64,000 nt of DNA from Polynucleobacter duraquae (lineage in GTDB: Bacteria > Pseudomonadota > Gammaproteobacteria > Burkholderiales > Burkholderiaceae). The stretch covers positions 1,364,001 through 1,428,000 of the forward strand of contig NZ_CP007501.1 in assembly GCF_000973625.1 (NCBI RefSeq), in the 5' to 3' direction. Position 1 is the first letter of the stretch; every line of letters begins with the position of its first letter. Positions 50,666 to 59,831 of this stretch are shown here, one piece after another. A model generated the notes under the pieces. That model saw only the letters and a program-made list of their open reading frames with translations, ran no database searches and was not told where the DNA came from. The position numbers and the translations under genes were made by a program.

Positions 50666-51273
50666 GAGGAAATTCCTAAGCTCTTTAGTACAGCCTCTTT
50701 GTTACGTGCAACGTCACTTTTTACTTCTTGATAAATACTACCGCCATGACTATCCATCGCTACTAGCAAAGGTCCAAAGTCTTTAATCTTGAAACGCCAA
50801 AGAGACTCTGGATTGAGATCGTCCATATCCACATCTTCAATTTGCTCAATCCACGTTGTCTCTAGTGCTGCTGTACCTCCGATAATTGCAAGATACACGC
50901 CACCAATTTCCTGAAAAGCTGCCGCAGATTCTTCGCGCATACCGCCCTTACCTACAATCATTCGCACGCCATTCTCGGTCATCAGTGGACGCGTAAAACG
51001 CTCCATGCGATCTGATGTGGTTGTGCCAATACAGATTGCTTGATATCCAGCTGGGAATTCCTCACTCACCGCCACCTTGCGCACATTAGGAGCCGTATGA
51101 ATTACTGCATGACCATGGAGATCAAAGCGAGTTTTTCGACCCTTATCAAACAAGTGAATCTGCGTGGCATCTCGAATACCAAATAAGGTATTTTGTAGAG
51201 TCACGGTGTCATTAATACGCAGCTTTCGAATATCCGATTCGCTAACAGGAGTTGGAAGGTTATAGTGGGCCAT
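50662..51273 (-). CDS. class I fumarase/tartrate dehydratase-type beta subunit
   Basis: The C-terminal domain of class I fumarases is recognised from RINDTVTLQNTLFGIRDATQ, CIGTTTSDRMERFTRPLMTE, IVGKGGMREESAAAF and the closing VAMDSHGGSIYQEV. At 203 residues it is the separate beta subunit of the two-subunit form, which hydrates fumarate, mesaconate or dehydrates tartrate depending on the member. It follows the alpha subunit by 8 nt and overlaps the flavoprotein ATG (ATGA). Which dicarboxylate it handles cannot be read directly. Confidence 0.88.
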   Translation of the reverse strand: MAHYNLPTPVSESDIRKLRINDTVTLQNTLFGIRDATQIHLFDKGRKTRFDLHGHAVIHTAPNVRKVAVSEEFPAGYQAICIGTTTSDRMERFTRPLMTENGVRMIVGKGGMREESAAAFQEIGGVYLAIIGGTAALETTWIEQIEDVDMDDLNPESLWRFKIKDFGPLLVAMDSHGGSIYQEVKSDVARNKEAVLKSLGISS

Positions 51274-51281
51274 CTTAATTC

Positions 51282-52157
51282 CTAAAATCCGTAAGTCACA
51301 CCATCAGGCGTGAAGGTTGCTCGCGCTCTACGAGCTGAGTGGCACTGCATATTGACAGCTACTGGATTTAAGGTGATATGAGTATGGGCAAGCTCTATAT
51401 GCACGGCAAACGCTGTGCCATCACCACCCAAGCCTTGAGGACCAATGCCTAATTTGTTCACGGCAGCAGTTAATTCTTGCTCTAACTTGGCGCCTTCTTC
51501 ATCGCTACATACGCTACCCAATGCTCTTGTAGCAGCACGCTTAGCCATTGCGACACATTGCTCAGAGGTGCCACCGATACCAACACCGACGATGGTTGGC
51601 GGACAAGTCTTGCCTCCCGCAGAAACAACGCTATCAATAACAAAGGCTTTAACGCCATTAATTCCATCAGCAGGAATGGCCATCTTCAAAAAAGAATTGT
51701 TTTCTGAACCGCTTCCTTTTGGAACCATCTCGATTTCAATCATCTCATCATCATCACAAAAATCGATGCTGATTGCTGGCATATCAATACCGCAGGATGT
51801 GTGATTATTCTTGCGCGTGATCGGATGCACTACAGAAGATCTCAATGGGTATTCAGTAGTTGCACGCTCGCAACCTTTACGAATCGCCGCCTTGAGCTCC
51901 ATGCCATCTAGCTGCACATTACGGCCAATCTTGACCTTATAAATTGGTAAACCAGTATCTTGGCAAAGTAGATTGTCCTCACGCTCGGCAACAGCAATGT
52001 TGGTGATCATGGTTTTGAGAACCACTTGAGCGCGTGCATCTGATTCGCCTTGATTTAAGCGCTCAATACCAGCTTTAACATCATCTGGCAGCACCTTTAA
52101 AGCACGAATATAGAGCTCCTTGCAAGCCTCCTCAACTGCTTTCATTTGTAGCTGCAT
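51282..52157 (-). CDS. class I fumarase/tartrate dehydratase-type alpha subunit
   Basis: This subunit carries the [4Fe-4S] cluster of class I hydro-lyases. Candidate cluster cysteines are in LLCQDTGLPIY, GGKTCPPTIVGVGIGG and NMQCHSARRARATF, all at family-typical spots. Length 291 is standard for the separate alpha chain. It follows the cytochrome b anchor gene by 11 nt and precedes beta by 8 nt. Fumarate hydration is the default prediction; tartrate, mesaconate or a substituted fumarate are alternatives given the unusual operon. Confidence 0.88.
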   Translation of the reverse strand: MQLQMKAVEEACKELYIRALKVLPDDVKAGIERLNQGESDARAQVVLKTMITNIAVAEREDNLLCQDTGLPIYKVKIGRNVQLDGMELKAAIRKGCERATTEYPLRSSVVHPITRKNNHTSCGIDMPAISIDFCDDDEMIEIEMVPKGSGSENNSFLKMAIPADGINGVKAFVIDSVVSAGGKTCPPTIVGVGIGGTSEQCVAMAKRAATRALGSVCSDEEGAKLEQELTAAVNKLGIGPQGLGGDGTAFAVHIELAHTHITLNPVAVNMQCHSARRARATFTPDGVTYGF

Positions 52158-52168
52158 AAATTATCCAA

Positions 52169-52528
52169 TCAGTTTGCTAAATACAAAAATAGAAGGCCGC
52201 AAGCAATACCAAACAAAATAGCTACTTGGGTCCAAGCCTTACGCAATCCGCGCCATGGGCCAAATTCAATCATGATGAGTCGAATTCCGCCCACCAAATG
52301 GACCGCCAATAAAATAACCAGCGCCCACTCGCCGAATTTAAAAACCCAAAAGTCCGTTAAGCCTAAGGAGCGCTCAAACCCAGTAGCGCCACGTAAAGAC
52401 TGCGAAAGCATTAAGAAATGTAAGGGAATGAAGCAAGCCAGTAGCAGCCCGGAGAATCTATGGCATGCATATGCAAAGTAAGAGAGGTGAGACTTTGCGC
52501 GTAAATCGAGCTTTGGTCTTGAGCTCAT
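52169..52528 (-). CDS. succinate dehydrogenase-type cytochrome b anchor (second)
   Basis: The 119 residues form three membrane helices with the SdhC-like HRFSGLLLACFIPLHFLML, containing the HRxSG pattern, and a His in the second helix (LLAVHLVGGIRL) suited to heme b. It overlaps the upstream anchor gene by the ATGA arrangement at 52525-52528. With the Fe-S protein and flavoprotein it would complete a membrane-bound quinone-linked oxidoreductase. Confidence 0.78.
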   Translation of the reverse strand: MSSRPKLDLRAKSHLSYFAYACHRFSGLLLACFIPLHFLMLSQSLRGATGFERSLGLTDFWVFKFGEWALVILLAVHLVGGIRLIMIEFGPWRGLRKAWTQVAILFGIACGLLFLYLAN

Positions 52529-52875
52529 AACGCACCCCCGGTAAAGACACCAATCACTGCTGTAGTCCCTAAGACGAGTATGAGAACCGCTAGCAGCGAA
52601 GATAGGGCTTTAGAAATAAATCCCTTAGAAAACGTTTCTTCGAGAATATTAGCCAAGCCAATAGGCGCATGTACAAAACAGGCTAAAACAAAAATCTCAT
52701 AAAAAATAGCAAAGGCAATATTACCTTGAGTGCGCCCCAGAATCTCCTCAGCAGTTAAGCCGCCACGTATTGCATAGAAAATAATGACAAGATGGATGCT
52801 GACGCAAAGACCCAAAACCATGGCGCTGATTCTCTGGGCATACCAAAGCTTTGCCTGCATCACGGCTTGACTCAT
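52525..52875 (-). CDS. succinate dehydrogenase-type cytochrome b anchor (first)
   Basis: Three helices are visible, with AQRISAMVLGLCVSIHLVII resembling the SdhC first helix and HAPIGLANILEETF carrying another candidate heme-ligand His. I set the start at ATG 52875, which overlaps the Fe-S gene's TGA as ATGA and gives 116 residues; an upstream start at 52887 adds four. Having two cytochrome-like anchors suggests a two-subunit SdhCD-type membrane domain. Confidence 0.75.
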   Translation of the reverse strand: MSQAVMQAKLWYAQRISAMVLGLCVSIHLVIIFYAIRGGLTAEEILGRTQGNIAFAIFYEIFVLACFVHAPIGLANILEETFSKGFISKALSSLLAVLILVLGTTAVIGVFTGGAL

Positions 52876-53603
52876 AACTTGCCCCACTTGCTTCCTCGTA
52901 CAGCAGCTCTTGCTACTAACTTTTTCAATCCGGCAATACTAGCCGTAGGTTCAAGTTTCTTAGGGCAACGCTCTGTACAGGATCCCTGCGTATGACATGC
53001 ATGGCAACCTTCATCACCAGCAACGGCACGTAGGCGATCTAATTGCTGTACATCACGCACATCATTCGTTAAGGTCCAGGCACGATTCAAGGCGGCTGGA
53101 CCGAGGTAGTTAGGGCGGCTCTGCACAACTTCACAAGAGGAATAGCACACTCCACAACCGATGCATTCGATACCAGCATTGGCTAATTGACGTTCAGGTG
53201 ACTGCGGCTCTACTCTTGCAAAATCATCATGACGGGTTTTATCCCCCTTGAAGAAACCAACCGCACCCTTCCACTTATTAAAGAACTCTCGCATATCAGT
53301 AGCAAGGTCTTTAATGACTGGTAGATTATTCAAGGGGGCAATCTCCAGGGAGTCCCCTTCAACAATCTGGGAAACGTGAGTACGACATGTCCAGCGAGCA
53401 ACGCCGTTCACTGTCATGGCGCAAGAACCACACATACCCACCCGACAAGCAAATCGGTAGCTGAGGGTTGGGTCTAGCTTACGCTGAATAAAGGTAACGA
53501 CATCCAATACCGTTTGATTTGGATTGCGAGGCACCAAATACTCAACAAACTCACCCTCTTGAGCACCGCGCCATACTTTGACTTTGAGATCTGAATTAGA
53601 CAT
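52872..53603 (-). CDS. SdhB/FrdB-like iron-sulfur protein
   Basis: All three cluster motifs are present: plant-type [2Fe-2S] CRVGMCGSCAMTVNG with a later Cys, [4Fe-4S] CIGCGVCYSSC, and [3Fe-4S] CHACHTQGSCTERCPKKLEP. Length 243 is standard. It relays electrons between the flavoprotein and the membrane anchors. It is the first gene of the operon, the reverse of the usual order in which flavoprotein precedes Fe-S protein. It diverges from the LysR gene across 82 AT-rich bases. Confidence 0.9.
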   Translation of the reverse strand: MSNSDLKVKVWRGAQEGEFVEYLVPRNPNQTVLDVVTFIQRKLDPTLSYRFACRVGMCGSCAMTVNGVARWTCRTHVSQIVEGDSLEIAPLNNLPVIKDLATDMREFFNKWKGAVGFFKGDKTRHDDFARVEPQSPERQLANAGIECIGCGVCYSSCEVVQSRPNYLGPAALNRAWTLTNDVRDVQQLDRLRAVAGDEGCHACHTQGSCTERCPKKLEPTASIAGLKKLVARAAVRGSKWGKL

Positions 53604-53685
53604 GGGCTAATTATATAGATAGATAGTAAAAAATAAATCGAATATAATTTTCTACGAGATAAATTAATACTTTATATTAAAACCT

Positions 53686-54585
53686 ATGTCCAGCATCCGA
53701 GTGCTCAAGAACTTTCTAGCTATTTCCAGGCACAAGAGCGTGGCAGCCGCTGCACGTGAAATAGGTCTTACGGCTGCCGCCGCAGGACAGCAATTGCAAC
53801 AGCTAGAAGCAGATATTGGTGTAGAGCTATTTGATAGAACCAAACGATCTATGACGCTTAATCATCATGGAAGATCGTTGGTCGAACCCATTCAAGAGAT
53901 CATTGCGCGCTATGAGGCTCTAGGATCAGACTTTAAATCTGAACTCAGTGGCACCATTGTTCTAGGCGCACTAGTCTCCACTTTAATGGGCGCTTTTGGA
54001 AATACATTAAATGAGCTCAAGCAGAACTACCCAGAGCTTGAAATTAAACTCATTGCAGGCCTTTCTAGCAACTTTCTAGAGCAAGTAATCGAAGGCAACC
54101 TAGATGCAGCAATAGTGACTGAGTCACCCTATGCATTACCCCAAAATGTTCAATGGACCGAGCTATATACAGAGCCTATGATTGTCATCCATCCAGCAGT
54201 TAAAAATAAGAAAGGGTTAACGCCGAAGCAGTTGGCCGATGAATTTCCGTTTATCCGTTTTGAACGAAATACTTGGACTGGCCATCTCGTAGATCAAACC
54301 ATTCGAGCAAATAAGCTCAACATTAAAGAAGGTATGGAGCTCAATTCTGTAGAGGCAATCATTGAGCTTGTAAGACAAGGGCTTGGATATTCAATTGTTC
54401 CCAAGCTAGCCAACGTTTCTTGGGAAAACGATCGCCAATTAAAGATATCTCAATTACCTGGAAAAACAATTTACCGAAAAGTGGGCTTACTAGAAAAACG
54501 TAAGCATTCTCGTGAAAATATTACTCAAGAGATTAAGAAATACTTCTTAGATGAAGTGATTGCAAAAAGAAAAACCACCCCGTAG
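53686..54585 (+). CDS. LysR-family transcriptional regulator
   Basis: An N-terminal winged helix (SRHKSVAAAAREIGLTAAAA, then GQQLQQLEADIGVELFDR) precedes a periplasmic-binding-fold effector domain ending VRQGLGYSIVPKLANVSW. Length 299 is typical. It is divergent from the Fe-S/cytochrome/fumarase/flavoprotein/exporter operon, so it is the likely activator of it, with a dicarboxylate or sulfonate inducer. The terminator hairpin overlaps its stop codon. Confidence 0.92.
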   Translation: MSSIRVLKNFLAISRHKSVAAAAREIGLTAAAAGQQLQQLEADIGVELFDRTKRSMTLNHHGRSLVEPIQEIIARYEALGSDFKSELSGTIVLGALVSTLMGAFGNTLNELKQNYPELEIKLIAGLSSNFLEQVIEGNLDAAIVTESPYALPQNVQWTELYTEPMIVIHPAVKNKKGLTPKQLADEFPFIRFERNTWTGHLVDQTIRANKLNIKEGMELNSVEAIIELVRQGLGYSIVPKLANVSWENDRQLKISQLPGKTIYRKVGLLEKRKHSRENITQEIKKYFLDEVIAKRKTTP

Positions 54586-54593
54586 GGTGGTTT
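54572..54593 (-). terminator. terminator hairpin shared by the LysR gene end and the minus-strand unit
   Basis: Perfect 9-bp arms AAACCACCC / GGGTGGTTT with a 4-nt loop. The minus strand continues TTCTTTTTGC, a better T-tract than the plus strand, so it probably ends the DUF3300/Rap1a-like transcript as well as the LysR one. It overlaps the LysR stop codon. Confidence 0.7.
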
Positions 54594-54736
54594 GAAATAA
54601 ATCTATGGAGGCACTACCTAAGAATGAACAACAACTTCATCGTATTCCATCAATAGCCTCCCCCGACAAGGAATTGCTTACTTAATGTGCACAATGCCTC
54701 AGATTGGTGCAATAGCTAATACTACCCAAGTGCCTG

Positions 54737-55105
54737 CTATTTGCAGGGATACCTTGCTTCAAAGAAGCGGACCAGCGTCTTAGCTGCGCGCTCCTGATTA
54801 AATTGGGGATTACTTTGGTTCCAAGCCAAGAACTCCTGAAGAATGACTTCTCTTGTGCCAGCTTCCGATGAGAAGCAAATGCTCGGCTTTTGTTTTGCAT
54901 TTCGGTTAGCAAGGTAAGTCTGATAAACACCCTCACCAAAGCCAAAGCAAAAGTTCTGAGCATCTGTATCGTTGAGGTTTTTGCATAGCTCAACCAATGC
55001 AGCAGTGGAGGCATCATTTTTAGGCAGATCAGACTGAGCAAAAGCATTTGCCTGCGACAGCAAGACTGCACCAATGATAAGTGGGATTATCCGGAATAGT
55101 TTCAT
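54737..55105 (-). CDS. exported Rap1a/Tai-like protein
   Basis: A signal peptide (KLFRIIPLIIGAVLLSQANAFAQ) precedes a small domain with the pattern of the Rap1a/Tai immunity family: FCFGFGEGVYQTYLANR, then a Cys (SICFSSEAGTREVILQEFLA), NPQFNQERAAKTLVRFFEAR and a final PC. Rap1a proteins neutralise type VI effectors in Serratia; stand-alone members with no effector are common and their role is unknown. No effector gene is visible here. It is 17 nt downstream of the DUF3300-type gene. Confidence 0.65.
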   Translation of the reverse strand: MKLFRIIPLIIGAVLLSQANAFAQSDLPKNDASTAALVELCKNLNDTDAQNFCFGFGEGVYQTYLANRNAKQKPSICFSSEAGTREVILQEFLAWNQSNPQFNQERAAKTLVRFFEARYPCK

Positions 55106-55122
55106 AGTGTCTTCTTTATAGA

Positions 55123-56238
55123 TTAGCGCCTAAATCCACCCATACGACCACCGCCAAAACCGCCGCGACCACCAAATCGATCATCATTCATTCGATCAGC
55201 ACGCGCTTGCTCTCGCATCGCATTTTCTTGGACTGCCTCACGATTGGTATTTGGATTACTACGATCTTGCTGGTAATCATTTCTTGCCTCTTGATTTAGG
55301 CGGTCAGCTTGAGCGCGCTCTTGTGGCGTAGCATTTTTCTGAAAGGCGCTATCTGCGCGCTGCCCCGCCGCTCTTGCGGCTTGTCGATCTTGCGGGCTAG
55401 CATTATTTTTCCAATCATTCAGAAGTCGCTGTTGGTTCTGAATGCTACTAGGGCCAATCAGCCCCCTATTCGTTCTTCCAGGAGAGTTTGTATTATTCAC
55501 ATTAATCGTGCCGTCAGACCAACTAGGCGTGGACCAAAATGCACCACCTACTGCCATCCCAAGTCCAAAAGACATCATTCCCCAGGCGGGGTTATAAGCA
55601 GGATATGGCGGGTAGTCTGGATAAGGCCACGCTCCATAAACAACCGTGGGGTTATAGCTCGGCACGTAGACCACTTGAGTATTGGCGGGACCAATTAATA
55701 CGTTCGAGTTAGCATCAGTACTGACTGTAATTTGCTGATTTGACTTGAGAGTTCCAGCTTGAACGGCGCGTTTGCGTAAAACCTGCACCGCCTTCATCGT
55801 ATCTGCAGGTTGTAGCTTGTAGGCATTACCCAAATTTTGGGTCCACTGCAACTTACTACCCATCATATTGAATGCTTGCGGGAATGCGATCAGTGACTTC
55901 ACACTATCGTTCCATGATTGTGCTTTGAGGGCATCTTGCAATGCAGTGCCATTTAGACTGGAATTGCTGTTACGCCAGTTATAGGCTTCAGCCACCTCTA
56001 GTGGATAAGTTGATGCCAACAGCATCAAAGACAGTAAGGAGTCCGGGTATAAGGCAATCGGAGAGAGTAAGGACTGCAATTGCTCTGATGAAATCAACTG
56101 TGGCGAACTGTTATAGCCCCCACTTTGAGTGTAGGACTGTGGATAGTCGATATTTTGATAGGGATCACTATTATTTGAGCAAGCGCCCAAAAGTGAAATA
56201 ACACTAATGCAGTAGCACGCCTTATATTGAATATTCAT
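55123..56238 (-). CDS. DUF3300-type lipoprotein
   Basis: The start is set at ATG 56238, preceded by GGAGG, because the product then begins with a lipoprotein signal (YCISVISLLGAC, lipobox LLGAC at about residues 17-21); a longer frame to 56334 would overlap fdx. The DUF3300 core is recognised from LLSPIALYPDSLLSLMLLAS and TYPLEVAEAYNWRN, then a Tyr/Pro-rich YPDYPPYPAYNPAWG and a tail rich in Gln/Arg/Asn ending in Arg/Gly repeats (GRGGFGGGRMGGFRR). It sits 49 nt downstream of fdx. Function is unknown. Confidence 0.8.
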   Translation of the reverse strand: MNIQYKACYCISVISLLGACSNNSDPYQNIDYPQSYTQSGGYNSSPQLISSEQLQSLLSPIALYPDSLLSLMLLASTYPLEVAEAYNWRNSNSSLNGTALQDALKAQSWNDSVKSLIAFPQAFNMMGSKLQWTQNLGNAYKLQPADTMKAVQVLRKRAVQAGTLKSNQQITVSTDANSNVLIGPANTQVVYVPSYNPTVVYGAWPYPDYPPYPAYNPAWGMMSFGLGMAVGGAFWSTPSWSDGTINVNNTNSPGRTNRGLIGPSSIQNQQRLLNDWKNNASPQDRQAARAAGQRADSAFQKNATPQERAQADRLNQEARNDYQQDRSNPNTNREAVQENAMREQARADRMNDDRFGGRGGFGGGRMGGFRR

Positions 56239-56287
56239 ACGCTCGTTAATCCTCCAATAATGATAGAGTTTAATACCGGGTTTGAAT

Positions 56288-56626
56288 TTAGTGGTTTTCT
56301 TTAGCGTGATTGATAGAGTACTTCGGTATCTCAATAACTAAGTCCTGGCGCGCCACAATAGCCTGGCAAGATAAGCGAGACTGAGGATTGAGTCCCCATG
56401 CACGGTCTAACAAATCTTCTTCATTCTCATCAGGCTCATTCAGACTCTGATAACCCTCTCTCACAATCACGTGACAGGTAGTACAAGCGCAGACCATATC
56501 GCAGGCATGCTCAATCGGAATATGGTTTTCTAGCAAGGCTTCACAAACAGAAGTGCCTGGAGTCACTTCAAGCACCGCACCTTCAGGGCAATACTCGCTA
56601 TGGGGTAGAACGACGATCTGAGTCAT
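56288..56626 (-). CDS. fdx: ISC-type [2Fe-2S] ferredoxin
   Basis: Fdx donates electrons for Fe-S cluster assembly on IscU. The cluster cysteines are in HACDMVCACTTCHVIV with the fourth in RLSCQAIV. Length 112 matches E. coli Fdx (111). It is the last isc gene, 18 nt after hscA, and precedes the DUF3300-type gene. Confidence 0.95.
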   Translation of the reverse strand: MTQIVVLPHSEYCPEGAVLEVTPGTSVCEALLENHIPIEHACDMVCACTTCHVIVREGYQSLNEPDENEEDLLDRAWGLNPQSRLSCQAIVARQDLVIEIPKYSINHAKENH

Positions 56627-56644
56627 TTGGGTAATTTTCTTTTC

Positions 56645-58510
56645 TTAAATTTCTGCAACATTCTTACCGGCCAATGCCCTCTTAATACTGGCATTCATAC
56701 GCTTTTGAGCAAACTCGTCGGTAGCCTTGGCAGCATGATCGACTGCTTTTCTGAGAATGGCGCTATCAGCTTCTTCTGTAAGTAACTTTTGCAAGACGGC
56801 CATTTCTTGATCAACCTCAGCCTGCTCTTGAGAGTTCAATAATCCACGATCAGAATCCAAAGCAGTTTGTACGGCATCTAGTAATCGTTGGGCATTCACT
56901 TGCTCTTCACGCAAAGATCTTGAGAGAAGATCTATTTTGGCCGAGGCAAATCCATCTTGCAGCATGCGGGCAATTTCAGCATCAGTCAAACCATATGATG
57001 GCTTAATATCTATTGAGGCTTGCACACCTGAACCCTGCTCCATGGCGCTAACGGAAAGTAATCCATCTGCATCCACTTGATAGGTCACCCGAATACGGGC
57101 AGCCCCGGCAGCCATTGGTGGGATGCCACGCAATTCAAACTTGCCTAAGGAGCGGCAGTCTTGTGCCAACTCTCTCTCGCCCTGCACCACCTGAATCGCT
57201 AAAGCGGTTTGGCCATCTTTGAAGGTTGTGAAATCCTGAGCACGCGCTACCGGAATAGGTGTGTTGCGAGGAATAATTTTTTCTACCAAACCACCCATGG
57301 TTTCAATGCCAAGAGACAGCGGAATGACATCTAAGAGGAGCCACTCATCATCCTTGCTTTGATTACCAGCAAGTAAGTCAGCTTGCATTGCAGCGCCTAA
57401 AGCAACAACCTGATCTGGATTGAGATTGTTTAAGGGTTTGGTACCAAAGAGCTCGCCCACCGCACGTTGCACCTGAGGCATGCGAGTTGCTCCACCAACC
57501 ATCACGACACCTTTGACTTCATCAGTTTTAAGGCCTGCATCGCGCAAAGCCTTCTTCACAGCAACTAAAGTCTTATTGATTAAGTTTTGGGTGATTTCAA
57601 AAAACTGAGCTTGGCTAACTCCCACATTAATCACAGTGCCATCTGCAAGGGCTTCATGAACGCGTGCTAACGGGTTATGACTCAATTGCTCTTTCGCATG
57701 TTTGCAAGAGAGCAAGAGCTTACGGTGATCCTGAATCGATAGTGGTGGAAGCTTAGCTTGCTCAATCACCCAACAATAGAGACGATGGTCAAAATCATCA
57801 CCGCCCAAAGCAGAATCGCCACCAGTAGAGAGCACCTCAAATACCCCTCTGCTCATACGCAAAATGGAGATATCAAAAGTGCCGCCACCTAAATCGTAAA
57901 CTGCGTAGATACCCTCGGAGGCGTTATCCAAACCGTAAGCAATGGCAGCAGCGGTAGGCTCATTGAGTAGACGTAAAACTTCAATACCAGCCAACTTCGC
58001 AGCATCTTTAGTTGCTTGACGTTGAGCATCATCAAAATAAGCGGGCACAGTAATCACCGCACCAACGATGTCGTCATTTACCGAGTCTTCCGCCAACTGG
58101 CGCAAGCGTGCCAGAATTTCTGCTGAAACTTCAATGGGGCTCTTATCACCCGCCACTGTTTTGATCTTTAACATCCCGGGCTCGTCTACAAAGTCGTAAG
58201 GAGTGCTTTCGATATTCTCTACATCCACAATACCCCGGCCCATGAAACGTTTCACAGAAACAATCGTGTTTTTAGGATCAGAGACAATACTTTCGGCAGC
58301 CTCGAAACCCGCTTGAGTTCTGCCATTTGGGAGATAACGCACCACTGAAGGGAGTAATTCGCGCCCCTCTGAATCAGGGAGAACTTGAGGTAAGGCATCC
58401 CGCACAATTGCGACTAAGGAGTTAGTAGTACCTAAATCAATACCTACCGCAATCCGACGCTGATGCGGAGCAAGTGATTTACCAGGTTCGGAGATTTGTA
58501 ATAAGGCCAT
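56645..58510 (-). CDS. hscA: Fe-S assembly Hsp70 chaperone HscA
   Basis: HscA is the DnaK-like ATPase that, with HscB, releases clusters from IscU. The N-terminal phosphate-binding [14 protein letters not shown], connect motif [13 protein letters not shown] and the substrate-binding domain ([20 protein letters not shown]) are in order. Length 621 is typical of HscA, shorter than DnaK. It lies between hscB (18 nt) and fdx. Confidence 0.96.
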   Translation of the reverse strand: MALLQISEPGKSLAPHQRRIAVGIDLGTTNSLVAIVRDALPQVLPDSEGRELLPSVVRYLPNGRTQAGFEAAESIVSDPKNTIVSVKRFMGRGIVDVENIESTPYDFVDEPGMLKIKTVAGDKSPIEVSAEILARLRQLAEDSVNDDIVGAVITVPAYFDDAQRQATKDAAKLAGIEVLRLLNEPTAAAIAYGLDNASEGIYAVYDLGGGTFDISILRMSRGVFEVLSTGGDSALGGDDFDHRLYCWVIEQAKLPPLSIQDHRKLLLSCKHAKEQLSHNPLARVHEALADGTVINVGVSQAQFFEITQNLINKTLVAVKKALRDAGLKTDEVKGVVMVGGATRMPQVQRAVGELFGTKPLNNLNPDQVVALGAAMQADLLAGNQSKDDEWLLLDVIPLSLGIETMGGLVEKIIPRNTPIPVARAQDFTTFKDGQTALAIQVVQGERELAQDCRSLGKFELRGIPPMAAGAARIRVTYQVDADGLLSVSAMEQGSGVQASIDIKPSYGLTDAEIARMLQDGFASAKIDLLSRSLREEQVNAQRLLDAVQTALDSDRGLLNSQEQAEVDQEMAVLQKLLTEEADSAILRKAVDHAAKATDEFAQKRMNASIKRALAGKNVAEI

Positions 58511-58528
58511 GGGGTCTAGAGTGTAAAG

Positions 58529-59068
58529 CTATACCAAAGCTGAGATAGCATCATCTAGCTCTAGCGCAAACTTATCAATAAAAAGCAGCCCTCTGAGTAA
58601 CTCAGCTGCGCGCTCATAGTTTTTAGCTCTATCAATAGCCTGTGTAATTTCTACCAGGATATCTTGTTTGGCTTGATCAACCTCTTCAGCTAGAGCTTCG
58701 AGAGCCCCAAGATCCTCATCTTGGTCTTCGAGACTTTCACGCCATTCCATTTGCTTCATCAGAAAAGCAGCAGGCATGGCCGTATTGGTCTCAAGACGCG
58801 CATCCACTTTGTGGAGTTGGCAAAGATAGAGCCCGCGCTGAATGGGATTTTTCAAAGTTTGAAATGCTGTATTTGCTAGGGTAGCCATTTGCATTGCCAA
58901 TCTTTGCTCGGTATCGCTACCGCGAGCATGGCGATCAGGATGTACTTCTTTTTGGATCGCCAAATAGGCTTGATCTAGTGCAGACAAATCGAGATTGAAT
59001 TGCTGCTCTAAACCAAAGAAATTAAAGTAATTGTCAGACGCGGAAGGATTCACCACAACCACACTCAT
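58529..59068 (-). CDS. hscB: Fe-S assembly J-domain co-chaperone HscB
   Basis: The J-domain has the HPDR motif ([13 protein letters not shown]) around residue 43, and the C-terminal IscU-binding helical domain includes [14 protein letters not shown]. Length 179 matches the family (171 in E. coli). Its ATG lies inside iscA, a 35-nt overlap; no better start is visible in frame since the N-terminal [11 protein letters not shown] is family-typical. Confidence 0.94.
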   Translation of the reverse strand: MSVVVVNPSASDNYFNFFGLEQQFNLDLSALDQAYLAIQKEVHPDRHARGSDTEQRLAMQMATLANTAFQTLKNPIQRGLYLCQLHKVDARLETNTAMPAAFLMKQMEWRESLEDQDEDLGALEALAEEVDQAKQDILVEITQAIDRAKNYERAAELLRGLLFIDKFALELDDAISALV

Positions 59069-59357
59069 CTTTTACATTCGGGTTTTGGAACTTAAAGCCT
59101 TCGTTCAAACCTTCACGTACAAAGTCTAATTCGGTGCCATCTAAATAGGCCAAGCTCTTAGGATCAATAAAGATAGTGATGCCATTAGATTCAAATTTTG
59201 CATCTTCAGGGGCAGCCTCATCCACGTACTCCAATTGATAGGCTAAGCCCGAGCAACCAGTGGTGCGAACACCCAAGCGTAAGCCGCAACCTTTTCCGCG
59301 CTTATCTAAATTGCGCTGAACATGTTTTGCTGCTTTGTCGGTTAAGGTAATTGCCAT
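59034..59357 (-). CDS. iscA: A-type Fe-S carrier IscA
   Basis: IscA passes iron or Fe-S clusters to target proteins. The three conserved cysteines are present in [11 protein letters not shown] and DECGCGESF. The start at ATG 59357 gives [14 protein letters not shown], the family N-terminus, and 107 residues; the frame stays open upstream but that part belongs to iscU. It is 19 nt downstream of iscU and overlaps hscB. Confidence 0.95.
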   Translation of the reverse strand: MAITLTDKAAKHVQRNLDKRGKGCGLRLGVRTTGCSGLAYQLEYVDEAAPEDAKFESNGITIFIDPKSLAYLDGTELDFVREGLNEGFKFQNPNVKDECGCGESFRV

Positions 59358-59376
59358 GATGAAAGCCTCTTTATCT

Positions 59377-59763
59377 TTACAGGGCCGGATGCTTTTCTTT
59401 GTAATCAGCCACTGCTGCCTTAATGGCATCTTCAGCCAAGATAGAGCAGTGAATTTTTACTGGTGGCAAAGCCAACTCTTCAGCAATCAAGGAGTTCTTA
59501 ATCTCCAAGGCTTGATCCAAAGTTTTACCTTTAACCCACTCAGTGACTAGTGAAGATGATGCAATCGCAGAACCACAACCATAGGTCTTGAACTTGGCAT
59601 CTTCAATCACACCCTGATCGTTTACACGAATCTGTAACTTCATCACGTCACCACACGCAGGTGCGCCAACCATGCCGGTACCTACTTGGTCATCGCCTTT
59701 TTCAAAAGAACCCACATTGCGGGGATTTTCATAATGATCAATTACTTTGTCGCTATATGCCAT
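59377..59763 (-). CDS. iscU: Fe-S cluster scaffold IscU
   Basis: IscU builds [2Fe-2S] clusters from IscS-derived sulfur. The three cluster Cys are in [28 protein letters not shown] and [12 protein letters not shown], and the HscA recognition motif LPPVK is present. Length 128 is exactly standard. It follows iscS by 68 nt. Confidence 0.97.
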   Translation of the reverse strand: MAYSDKVIDHYENPRNVGSFEKGDDQVGTGMVGAPACGDVMKLQIRVNDQGVIEDAKFKTYGCGSAIASSSLVTEWVKGKTLDQALEIKNSLIAEELALPPVKIHCSILAEDAIKAAVADYKEKHPAL

Positions 59764-59831
59764 GGTGTTTTCTCGCTATCTCTTTTATCTTTAATCTTGC
59801 TTCAATATATTCAATGCTGATTCAATAATTC

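Noticed and set aside
56239..56334. Longer N-terminus for the DUF3300-type protein
   Set aside because: It would overlap fdx by 47 nt and bury the lipoprotein signal; the internal ATG with GGAGG upstream fits better.
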